From positions 434,001-498,000 of the forward strand of contig JABSSW010000033.1 of assembly GCA_018902385.1 (NCBI GenBank): a DNA stretch of 64,000 nt. Reading direction: 5' to 3'. The notes beneath the pieces were generated by a model. It did not search any database. It was not told the DNA's origin and saw only the letters and a program-made list of their open reading frames with translations. The translations under genes were made by a program, and so were the position numbers. This document shows positions 1 to 9,600 of the stretch, one piece after another (position 1 is the first letter of the stretch; each line of letters starts with the position of its first letter). Origin of the DNA: Physcia stellaris. Its lineage: Eukaryota; Ascomycota; Lecanoromycetes; Caliciales; Physciaceae.

Positions 1-1360
1 GGGGTGGTGTCTGGCCAGCTGGGAGTCGGCCCTGGTACGGGCTCAGATCCTTGGAGCTGGTCGAAAAGGTGCTGACAACGGGCGGTCTCTTCTCGGCTCC
101 ATTGTTGCCGTTGCTGCCATTGGTGTTTTGTTCGGTTATCGGTGAAGGAGCGCCTGGTGATACCGGTGAGTGCGTCCCCTCTCTCTCCATCTCCCCTGTG
201 ATACTAGGCCATTCGCCCTCGATATCTCTCAGCAGGCGCACGTATTCCTCTGGCACGAGCCCAGATTCCCCTGTTTTCGGATCCTGCGCGACGAGCCAGC
301 CCTGTAATTGTCGGTAAGAGACCCAAATCACCTGACCTTCGACAAGAGGAAGTTCATTTTCGTTTTCCCGCGTAAAATCGAAGAGCGCGACGGCTTTGCC
401 GTGCATTTCTTCGTCTGGGGAGGCGATTGTGAACTGATAGTCTTTGGAATAGCGGGAGTCGTTTGCTTGCGCAGGCTGTGGGGATTGAGAAGTATCCGAG
501 TCTGAGTCTTCCTGCTCGGTATCTCGATACGAGCGGCTGGAAAGGGTGCCTGCAAAGTGTGAATCCCTTTGGCCAGGCGCGGCATAAGTGTTGGGTGCGA
601 GGAGGGATTGTCGTGTGCGGTCTGGAGGATAGGTGACTAATTCTCCACCTGGCCCGTTTGCATCTGTTTCTGCTTGAGCGTCGTAGTAGGTTTCGCTGCC
701 GTCACCGTTAGTGCCAGTGAAGTAGCCGCGATCGTGATCGAACTGTGCTTCATCTTGCTCCCGTGGACTTCGCCACTTTCCTCGGCCACGTTCACCTGAG
801 CCGCTTGACTTGTGCTTCTTATGACTCGAACTGACGACTACCGGGCTATGTAAGTCTTCGTCTTCACTGTATGGCGGCCCGTCACTGTAGGTCGTTTGGG
901 GTAGTTGCTGGGCCCCATCACCCGCCCATGGACCGGCTGACCAAGGGGCGTTATTGGACTCCCAGGTCGACTCTGCAGGCTCTGATAACCTTCTTTGTAC
1001 GTCGCTAAGAGGGGTCGAGCTGCCGGATTGTACTTGAGATTCCGGAGGAGGCCCGTAGTGGTTGGGATGTTGTATTGGATAGGCGAAGTCTCTCACAAGA
1101 GCGTATGACAGGCTTGAGTGAAAGAACGGAAAGACGGTGGATTGCGGTCGAGAAAGACTGGGTGGGGCGTTGGATGCCGAGTAGGCGGATATGCGATTCC
1201 TGGCGTATGAAGGAGGGCGTGGTAGTGGTGATCGCCGTGCAGATTGTGGCGCACTAGTGTTGAGTGGAGGTAGTGTGGAGAGATTTGGATTTGGCGCGGG
1301 ACTTCGAGCATCTCTTGTCGAGGAAGTTGGAGAAGGTGATGCAGACAGCACGGCTGTCAT
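1..1360 (-). CDS. SH3-domain adaptor protein, Nbp2/Skb5-like (3' end outside window)
   Basis: An open frame runs from ATG at 1360 down to the window edge. The first ~310 residues are Ser/Pro-rich and disordered-looking, with one conserved-looking block (FFHSSLSYALVRDFAYP, about residues 85–101) that I associate with fungal homologues. An SH3 domain follows at about residues 319–377: ALFDF, then ENELPLVEGQVIWVSY, GWLVAQ, and ending GLVPEEYVRLL. Downstream of the SH3 the family-like tail (KRPPVVSTFSTSSKDL) lies in the +1 frame, so one base near 170–197 (C-runs on the + strand) or an unrecognised intron separates the two. In yeast, Nbp2 and in fission yeast Skb5 are adaptors that bring PP2C phosphatase or PAK kinase to stress and polarity signalling; that role is inferred from the domain and tail. 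The stop codon is not in the window. Confidence 0.8.
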   Translation of the reverse strand, partial: MTAVLSASPSPTSSTRDARSPAPNPNLSTLPPLNTSAPQSARRSPLPRPPSYARNRISAYSASNAPPSLSRPQSTVFPFFHSSLSYALVRDFAYPIQHPNHYGPPPESQVQSGSSTPLSDVQRRLSEPAESTWESNNAPWSAGPWAGDGAQQLPQTTYSDGPPYSEDEDLHSPVVVSSSHKKHKSSGSGERGRGKWRSPREQDEAQFDHDRGYFTGTNGDGSETYYDAQAETDANGPGGELVTYPPDRTRQSLLAPNTYAAPGQRDSHFAGTLSSRSYRDTEQEDSDSDTSQSPQPAQANDSRYSKDYQFTIASPDEEMHGKAVALFDFTRENENELPLVEGQVIWVSYRQLQGWLVAQDPKTGESGLVPEEYVRLLRDIEGEWPSITGEMEREGTHSPVSPGAPSPITEQNTNGSNGNNGAEKRPPVVSTFSTSSKDLSPYQGRLPAGQTPP

Positions 1361-2948
1361 GATGTAGAATGGGCAGAAGGCGCTTGCGCCTTCCTATCCC
1401 GGTCCGAGTATTACTTTACAATTATGGTGTTTATGGAGAAGAGACTGTGATCCAGACAGGTTCTAGAAGTGACTAAACAAGAAACCAGAGTAGCCTGTCA
1501 GTAAACGTTCTTCGATTGGAATGTCTCTTATGATGGAGGAGTGGAAGATGGTCATACCTGAAAAGAATGGAATATTCTTGCCTGCAAAGGAGTGTCCTCA
1601 ACTTCCTCAAACAAACGACGGCCACAAGTGGTAGACCTCCGGGCCTCAGTATGGGCCTTCACCGCCTCTAGTTGCAAGCGATAGAAGACGGTGGTGAAGA
1701 TGGCTAGGATGTCCCCAAAACAAGTGATGGTTCAGTGCTGTGCCAGACTTCTAGAAGGCTCAGATGCGCAGCCGGAAGAGTCGAACCGCCAAAAGGTGAT
1801 CTGGGGGACTGGGTGGATCCAATGTGAGCTGCCTGGGCCAATCGAGTCGAAGAAGAGTTGCAGCTTCTGGAACTTGTTTCAGACTTTCGAAACAGGACTC
1901 GACGCTCGTCTCCTCGAGTTCTATGATGCGTAGGATGAGATGAGAGAGCCGACTTTGATCCGAGGTTCTGCGCAAGCGGGCGACAACTGTGCGAGCAAGT
2001 GTCGAGACGGGAGGTTTGGGTAGTGATCGAATGATGCTATTTTGGGATTTGTGGAGATGGTTTTGCTTATCAATGCATGGGCAACTTCAACTCGCTTTGT
2101 CCACCAGAGCACAATGTTAATGTCGTTCGATGAGACTTGTGTCTACATCCTCTTCAAGCTACATCACCTTCCACTTCCATTATCTCTGTCTCAAGACCGT
2201 CGGAATCGAAATGACCTTGATTCTAAAGATAGACATCCGCAATCGATGCTAAAGCCGTATTACATAGTCCACCTCTGCATTTCTCAATGACCTTCCCTTG
2301 ACCTGCCTGAACATGCATCAATCCAGCTTTCATGGCATCCCGTCCGTCTCTTTGCTGATTGCAGATCTTGACAGGATGTTCTGAAGTCATGGGAGTGTAT
2401 TACATGCCTCACATGCTTCTCGCTGCTTGGAACTTGGCGTGTTTCACATTCTCGCTAATTTAGCCCCTCTTCTACATCTGATCTAGTCTTGCATGACACC
2501 CTAACCACATGCAGCCTCACACAAACTCCTTAACCTCTTCCGAGTCCGATGTCAATTCCGAAGGATATCGATGCGTGTCCTGGCCACCATGCGATTGTGA
2601 TTTAATAAGGCCCATCAAGGTCAATGGTGCGAAGTCGAATGAACATCAAGTAGGTCACCTCATGCTCCGCCCCACTGATCCCAAAGAATGACGAGAAAAA
2701 TATTTTGGAGCTGTCTTATATCAATCGTGAAGACAAACCTATAATTACCTACCTAACATCTGACAACACTTCTATCATCTTCCCTGTATCAATTCATGAG
2801 ACTTGGGGATCATGCACTGATTCAATGCTCAATTCCTAGGAACCCTTGGCCATCCCTCCAGATGCGGTGAGATCCTTAGCTAGGAAATTCTCCACTGGGA
2901 CATCCACAACCTGTCATCGGATTATACCTAGATACGGCCAGTTATATC
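1361..2948. other. Intergenic, divergent promoter region
   Basis: About 1.6 kb between the Nbp2-like gene and SSU72, which point away from each other. It contains only short ORFs without codon bias or recognisable residues and no tRNA-like box A/B pair. It presumably carries both promoters and 5' UTRs. Confidence 0.6.
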
Positions 2949-4028
2949 ATGGCGACAGATCCGCGACTGGCTCGTGCGCAAGCTCGAGTTGCGACCCCTT
3001 CCCAACCTCCACCGCCGCCCCCACCGACAGAAAGCCCATCTCAGCAGAGACAGCTAGGAGGATTGGACGGCGCTGTTGATAGCAACACGAACGGCGTTCC
3101 ACACGACGATGGTGGCTATAAGCTCAAGTTCTGTACAGTATGCGCAAGTAATCAAAATAGGTGCGTTGAATATCCACTCCGTAGGGCAGCCAGGGTCCTT
3201 TCTTACAAACCGTCGTATCGTCACACCTGTAAAATTATCCAAGTCTACAATAGTAACGAATGTGGAAATAAGAGTGAATAGACAATACTTTGATTGCGAC
3301 CTGATCTCTTTAGGATCTCCAACCACCATGATTTGCCACGATATCATGACAAATTGAACCCCGACTAACACGCCCCCTCCATTTACAGATCGATGGAAGG
3401 CCACCTTCGCCTCTCCGCAGCCTCCTATCCCGTCATCTCCTTCGGCACCGGCTCCCTCGTCCGCCTCCCCGGCCCCAGCATCGACAAACCCAACGTCTAC
3501 CCCTTCAACACCACCTCCTACAGCAACATGCACTCGGAGCTCCAAGCCAAAGACCCGCGGCTCTACCGCGCCAACGGCATCCTGACCATGCTCGAGCGCA
3601 ATCTCGGCGTCAAATGGGGCCCGGAGCGCTGGCAGGACTGGGCGATTGGCAAACCGCGCCTGGACCACCAGGAAGACAGGGGCAGCAAGGGAGTGGAGGG
3701 GGGCGTGGTGGATGTGGTGATTACGTGCGAGGAAAGATGCTGGGATGCGGTCGTTGATAATCTGATGGAGAGGGGTGGGGCCTTGAATCGGCCCGTGCAT
3801 GTGGTCAATGTGGATATCAGGGATAATCATGAGGAGGCACTGGTAGGCGGGAAGGCGATTTTGGATCTAGCGGATAGCTTGAACAGAGTTGCGGTGGAGG
3901 AGAGGGCCAGGGCTGTGGGAGATACGGGGAGGGGGGAGGGCTTCGATGGGAGGGTACCGGAGGTCATTGCTGAGTGGCAAGATCGGTGGCCGCAGTTACC
4001 GGCGTTGTGGACACTGTGCTGGTTTTGA
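2949..4028 (+). CDS. ssu72: RNA polymerase II CTD phosphatase Ssu72
   Basis: Two exons, 2949–3160 and 3389–4028, give 283 residues. The join restores the catalytic CX5R signature [16 protein letters not shown], with the intron (3161–3388, GT–AG) splitting the Arg codon of the motif. The remaining family features are present: [23 protein letters not shown] and the [14 protein letters not shown] terminus. Ssu72 removes Ser5 phosphate from the Pol II C-terminal domain as part of the cleavage and polyadenylation factor and acts in 3'-end formation and gene looping. The N-terminal ~50 residues are Pro/Gln-rich and longer than in yeast, as usual in moulds. The intron is 228 nt, several times the typical intron length in this window. 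ATG 2949 is the first in-frame ATG upstream of the catalytic exon. Confidence 0.95.
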
Positions 4029-4142
4029 GAGAAAGAGGTGCATGGCGATTCGGCGTCGTGAAACGGAGGTCAAGATACCCCGGTCATATGGTTGTATACA
4101 GCGGTTTGCATTTCAAAGGTAGAGCTATCTAAACTCATCTTG

Positions 4143-4541
4143 TCACAAGATGCACGTTATGATTTTCCTTCTTCTCTCCTCCTTCTCCTCCCTCTCCCAA
4201 AACCCTCCCAGCTTCTCCCAACAACCCATCAAGGCGGGGGTGATCCTGCCCCAAACCAATTCCTTAACCCCCCATTGCTGTATCTGCGCCCACTGGGTCC
4301 GAACACCGCTTTCACCAAAGTCATAATAAACCCGTCGGGAACGCGGGTTGAGGCTGAGCCTTAGATTTAATACAGCCACGTAGGATTGCCGGCCGAACGC
4401 ATCCGCGAGTCGACGATTCAGATATCTGGTGACGTCGGCCGTGCTGTAGTCGCTGTAAAGCAGAATGTTGGCAAGGATCTCGAGGTGTCGGCTCCGTACA
4501 GGCATGATGGTGACAGGCTCGGTCTCGGTGTCGGAAGGCAT
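4143..4541 (-). CDS. Small protein of unknown function, copy A of a local three-member family
   Basis: A 132-residue ATG-initiated ORF without signal peptide or membrane segment. I do not recognise it. Residues ~18–45 align without gaps with the two neighbouring small ORFs: the shared frame is H-x-E-x-L…Y(S/T)…(V/I)(T/A)xxLNxx(L/F). A second shared block reads R-x-YYDF…QWAQIQQWG…W. The C-terminus is charged (WEREEKEERRRK), unlike its relatives. It is the most diverged of the three, and codes on the same strand as copy B, 374 bp further on. It could be a real gene or a decaying duplicate; the alignment with the others argues for a protein origin. Confidence 0.55.
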   Translation of the reverse strand: MPSDTETEPVTIMPVRSRHLEILANILLYSDYSTADVTRYLNRRLADAFGRQSYVAVLNLRLSLNPRSRRVYYDFGESGVRTQWAQIQQWGVKELVWGRITPALMGCWEKLGGFWEREEKEERRRKIITCIL

Positions 4542-4915
4542 GGCGATGGTCTGTGGAGTAGGATTGCTTGGGTACGTGGATTTGCTGTTGGTGGATGAAG
4601 AAGATGAAGAAGAGAAGGAGGAGGAGGAGAAATCGAAAATGGCAGGTACTTATAGGCAAATGCCATGAGTAACAAATGCAATTTATTCCCTTATCATACC
4701 TTAACAGTCCTAAGCCTCTCAATCAGACTCTGTGACTCAAAGGAGACCTCCGTACATCGAGGACCCATCTGCTAGAGCTTAGCTAGTCGGTAATGTATCA
4801 CTACGACGGAGATCTTGCGTGACAGAAGAAATCAAGTCAGGAAACAAGCTGTGCATACTGGCATCTAACGGCAGGCTCTGAGGTAGCACATAAAATAACC
4901 CAAAAGAAAGCACGA
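4542..4915. other. Intergenic between small-family copies A and B
   Basis: 374 bp, likely 5' region of copy A and 3' region of copy B. It contains a purine-rich GAAGA/GAGGA tract next to the copy A start (about 4597–4640). No further ORF with family motifs was seen. Confidence 0.5.
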
Positions 4916-5278
4916 TCAGCCCGCTGCCCCAATCCCAGCCATCATGCGCAATGCCTGGCTATCATACACCAACGGACCCCCTTCCAGTACTCCTCGGGCC
5001 CACTTCATCGTCCGCTTCACCCTCCAGCTGCTCTCGCCCAAATCTTTCGCCCACAGCCATATCTTGTTGTTCGTCCGCCGGCTGTAATCATAGTACTGTC
5101 GGGTGAGATCTTCGTCAAACACGGTACGGTCCGCGATCATCTTTTTGTTGAATCTCAGATTTAAAAGCGTGGTGATCGTCGACATATCCCAGGTGCTGTA
5201 GAGAGTCATGATGAAGAGCTTTTCCTTGTGCTGCTTTTGGTGGGGACGGATAGCCATCCACTCACTTTGGGTTGACAT
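4916..5278 (-). CDS. Small protein of unknown function, copy B of a local three-member family
   Basis: A 120-residue ORF from ATG 5278, single exon, no signal peptide. It shares two blocks with copy C on the opposite strand: HKE-x-L…LY…LLN-x-(R/K)-F near residues 17–44, and WRV(K/Q)R(T/V)(M/L)KWA(R/E) near residues 84–95. The first block faintly resembles the start of the fungal Clr5 motif (HK…LY…), but the rest does not follow it, so I give no function. Its start lies the same distance before the HKE block as in copy C, which supports the start choice. Copies B and C are divergent and share a ~350 bp promoter interval. Confidence 0.6.
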   Translation of the reverse strand: MSTQSEWMAIRPHQKQHKEKLFIMTLYSTWDMSTITTLLNLRFNKKMIADRTVFDEDLTRQYYDYSRRTNNKIWLWAKDLGESSWRVKRTMKWARGVLEGGPLVYDSQALRMMAGIGAAG

Positions 5279-5632
5279 GTTGATGTGAAGAAGGGTGGGG
5301 AGGTTTCAAAGTATCGTGGAGAAGTGGGTGTAGCAGATCGAGAAGGAATAAATCAGGGGTATTTGTAGTAGACGTTCGCGGGGAAAGAGCAAGTATGACG
5401 GTTGAAATCCATTAAAGAGTTATCGTGGAGTCATGCTCAGGACTAGAGATATCTTCACTGTTGCCCATCGCTACATTAGTAAGCGATGACTACTTACCAG
5501 CAATGAGTCGTTCCTTTTGCTTTAAGATTGTCGCCATTTCTCGATCTATCGAAGAGCTCTTCATATCAAACCTCCCCTAACGTTCTCATCAGCACCTTAT
5601 TCCAAGAAGTTCTTGAAGCAACACGACTAAAC

Positions 5633-5950
5633 ATGAAAGTCTGGCCCCAAGTTCCTGTCGCACCAGAGGCAAGGAGGCACAAGGAGTACCTCGCCATATT
5701 CAAAGTCTACACAGACTTCCCACGTTTGAAGGTCGCCCGGCTGCTCAACCACAAATTCAAACGCGATCTGCCAGAGGGCTGGGTATTCGAAGCCAGTCTC
5801 GTTGATGAGCAATGGGATAGGATGAGGGAAGAGAATGATGAGGTTATTCGGAGGGTCCACGCTTGGGGAGAGGATTACTGGAGGGTGCAAAGGGTATTGA
5901 AGTGGGCCGAGCGGGACGACGAGGAACATCCTTTAGACGGATTGAAATAG
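5633..5950 (+). CDS. Small protein of unknown function, copy C of a local three-member family
   Basis: 105 residues from ATG 5633. The frame is open further upstream, to about 5528, but without an ATG that matches the relatives. The protein begins MKVWPQVPVAPEARRHKE and continues with …YLAIFKVY…VARLLNHKF, then a Trp-rich helical block ending YWRVQRVLKWAE. Both blocks match copy B and more weakly copy A. It is acidic at the C-terminus and predicted soluble. Function unknown. The placement of three relatives within 1.8 kb points to local duplication, with one copy inverted. Confidence 0.6.
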   Translation: MKVWPQVPVAPEARRHKEYLAIFKVYTDFPRLKVARLLNHKFKRDLPEGWVFEASLVDEQWDRMREENDEVIRRVHAWGEDYWRVQRVLKWAERDDEEHPLDGLK

Positions 5951-6677
5951 AAACTACATGGGGTAAAGCGACTGAGAGTTTCCGCAAACTGAGGATAGAA
6001 ATCGGGAGTGTATCGACTTGCTAAGCATGCTTGCTTAAGAAGGAAAACCATATCCGACAGCGAGCCTCAAGTTTCTTGCTATATGAACAATATCGCTAGA
6101 TAAGATGACATCTGGGTGCAGCTCCTATTCGTTTTCCAGAATGTTGTTGAGGATAATACTATCTCCAAGTGTTTGCTCGGTGCTCTAATAATCTGCTGCT
6201 TTGGTATGCTGAAATCGTCTACTAGTTGATTAGACACCGTCTTCTATTTTGAAGGAGTATGAACCCAGAGTTTCTTCTCCTAACGAACCCACGTATTTGA
6301 TTATAAATCCACATCTTAATCACGGCTAGAGCGGTCATTGTTGGTATTGTCCTTCGCCGGGACCGAATTCGACCTTGACTGATGGCTAAGCTTGAAGTGA
6401 TTCATGGCCAAGATCCTCTGAATTCCTCTTCGAGATGCCGGAGATCTGAGGAGCTAGTGTTATAGAAGTAGAATATTGGGCCCCTGTAATAGTATGCTGC
6501 AAATTCTTCCACAGTACGACATGACGCTTGGACAAGTTCTTAATCTAACTGTAGTGAGAAAGAAAGCAATGCGAAAGCAAAAGGGTATAATCGCTCAATA
6601 TAGACAGGAAACAATCAGAACTAGGCCATAGAGCCTATCGAACCCTTATGAAAATTACACAGTCTTACGAGCATTGA
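5951..6677. other. Intergenic, convergent
   Basis: 727 bp between the end of small-family copy C and the end of the tricalbin gene. No ORF, repeat or RNA gene recognised. Confidence 0.6.
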
Positions 6678-9600
6678 CTAGCTCGGCGTGACCACCCGAT
6701 TTCTGCTCAAAAAGCTTTTCCTTTGACCTGCCCGAGGACTAAGATTAAGACTATCTCCAGCTGGAGTAAAAACTGTCTTCAGGGTAATCTTTCCAGGTCC
6801 AACATCGATGGTCCTCTCGCTTCCAGTCGAGGAATCGGCAACGAAGAACAGTGCCTCGCCAAGGGTATCATCTCCCAGGAACTTGTCGTCTTTGACGGCG
6901 ATCTGAAATTGAGTATCGGGCGAGCAGCTGAGCTTGAATGTCTCGCCTTGCCAATGAACTTCTCCGCTAGAGGCCTTGATGCCTTTCGTTTTATGAACCT
7001 CTTTTGCTCCTTTCGATCCAAGCTGCTTGACATGCACTTGCACTTTCGATGAAGCAGGGTATCCAGAAGCCGATAGGATGGCAAACGTAGCATTACCTAC
7101 TTCCGCTTGGTCAGGGATACCCCCAGCCGCGCTGACCATGGAGGCGCCCCCAAAGCTCCTAGTCCTCGCATGTGGCAGACTTATTGGTGTTTGAGGAGCA
7201 GAGGGTCGGCCTGGACTGGCCCCAGGGGATTGGAAGACAGGGCCTGGGTTCTGAGGAAGTCCGAGGGGGACACCATCGACATCTTCCTCTTTTTCCTCAA
7301 GCTCGACGTTGCCATTGCTAATGGCAAGCCCACTGCTGTCTTTCTTACCCTTAAAGCCGTGCCTAAGGAAAGAGGCGCCTTTGACCACGCCGCCACCTAC
7401 TTTTCCTACACCCTTGACAGGCGCGCCGATCACTTTTCCTGCGGGTGCGAATGTCCCGTGGAAAGTCGAGGACCCCTGGCGCGCTCGAGTGACATAGTCC
7501 GGCTTGAACAATAGTTTCAATCGTAATACGCCCGATTTGCCGTTGAGTACAAGCACGACTTCTTGGAGTTTGAAAGTGTCCAGGATTTGGAGATTGATAT
7601 CCGCTTCGCCCAGAAGATCGGGCTTACCCACTGAATCCCAATCCATCACTCGGACTCTGAATTTTGCTGCAGTTCTTGAGCTAATTGCAGTTTCGAACGT
7701 CTCATTCCATGCAGGATGAAGGGTCTTCTTTTGAACTTCCGTTTTGTGTACTTCTTTACCATTGAGCTCGAACTTACAATATGGATCGCTGTATCCATTC
7801 CGATCTGCAGCCGGCAAGTCGGCCGCGTCAAGGACATCAACTCTTAGTGTCCCCATGTTGTTGATACTCTCGCTTGGCTCAAGCTTCATCTTGACAGGAA
7901 CATACTTCAAGCTCACAGTCACTTTACTGACACTCCCGTCGGCACCCTTCAATGTCAGCTCCGTAGGTTTGTACTGTCTAGACGTTAGTATGTTCAAGAC
8001 CTCCTCCAAAGCTATACTAACCAAGCATTTGCGAAGGACTTCGAGGGTGTCACCATGGAGTTTTGCTATGATATCTTCAGCGTCATTTTCGCCTTTCTTG
8101 TCTTGCTTCTCCTTCAGCCGGATCTGGATTTTGGAAAAGTCAAGTTCTCGTACGAAAGCGTCGCCAGCTATATCGTGTCAGCCTTCAGGAGATGGGATGT
8201 GGGGAAGGAACTTGGCCACTTACTCTCCCCGAATTGTGTATGTTTTGATCGGGTCTTGGCTGTTGCGTACGATGGGAAAACGTAATCATCCATAACAACC
8301 TCGAGACGGACGCCCGAATGCGCGAAAGTTCCTTCTACAATCTTGAAGATCAAAAGGCCAGACTCTTGTTTCGGGTCAGTATTACACACTTTGACTTCAC
8401 TTGGTGACTTACCATGTTTGAAGAGTTCATCTGGCGTCAACCGTAATTTTGGTGGACTTTTATTGTCAATGGTCTCTTCCTGCTCTTTTTCATTTTTCGA
8501 CATCTCTCGAGAAAGGCTTGTTTCAACTTTGCCAAGCTCATTCGCCTGACTAATTCCATTCATAGAGCCGCTTTCAATGCTCTTTCGTGACCCTACGTCA
8601 AGGCTAGGTCTATTGCCGCTAGTATTTGTCGAAGCCCGAGTTCTTCCCTTCTTCTCTTCTGCTTCTTCTTCTTCCTCAGGATCGATAAGATTTAGTGTTG
8701 GATAAAATGCAACTGTGAAATTAAGTGTGCCCTTCGATCCTCCTCTTGAGCGTAACGGCTCAGAGAGCGGCTTCTTGGTGTCATGAACCTCGTATTCTCC
8801 ACCGTCTGCTTGATGAATATAGTCTGCAGCAGAAAGTTCTACGACCCCGAGCGAGCGGTCTTTGCCTAGATTTTCTTGATCCATGACTTCCAAGCTAAGC
8901 TTTTCCCTTGTCGAGTGCATCGGGACGTAGATAACTTCGTCCCAGTCTGGGTTTAGGTTGTTTTGAAAGGTTACTGTTTTGCCCTTTTCAACTCCTGAAA
9001 GAAGCACACGCACATAAGGATCCGATTTGCCCATGGTCTCGACATTACGAAGGTCCCGAGCATTCTGAAAGTGCAATCTCATTACCCCTATTGGCGTAAT
9101 ATAGCCTCCAGAGCCACCCATTTCGCCTTTCAAGGCTACAGGTTTCCATTGCAGCATCAACTTGGCGCGGCCTGTTTTAGCCCCAGCTAGATTGTACCAC
9201 TCCTGGCCTTTCTCCATGAGTTGAAGCATATCGTCCAATTTGATTTGATACGTGCCGAGGATTGGATCAGCCGCGATATCGCGATCATCTTTAACCACCA
9301 AGCCGAGTCGAGCAGCTTTGCGGTCAGTAATCAAAAGTTCTTTAGACCCATTGTCCCATAGTGGTGCATTGGTTCTCTTCAGCTTTCGTGTCTGATGAAC
9401 TTCTTTTCCATTGAGCATCAAAAGGGCGTAAGGGTTCAAAGTGCCTATCAAGCTCTTGCTGCCGTCCAAGTCTTTCGCTTGTTCAACCGTGAAACGCGCG
9501 ATGCCTGTGTTTGACTCGGGTGCCACTTCTTCTGTGCCATCTTCGAGTTTTCTGCCTTCTAGAACTGGGAAGAAGCGAATGTCAGCTTGTAAGATACCGC

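Noticed and set aside
3054-3830. A 258-codon ORF on the minus strand across SSU72
   Set aside because: It runs antisense through the intron and exon 2 of SSU72, which has catalytic motifs and a clean splice; the antisense product resembles nothing.
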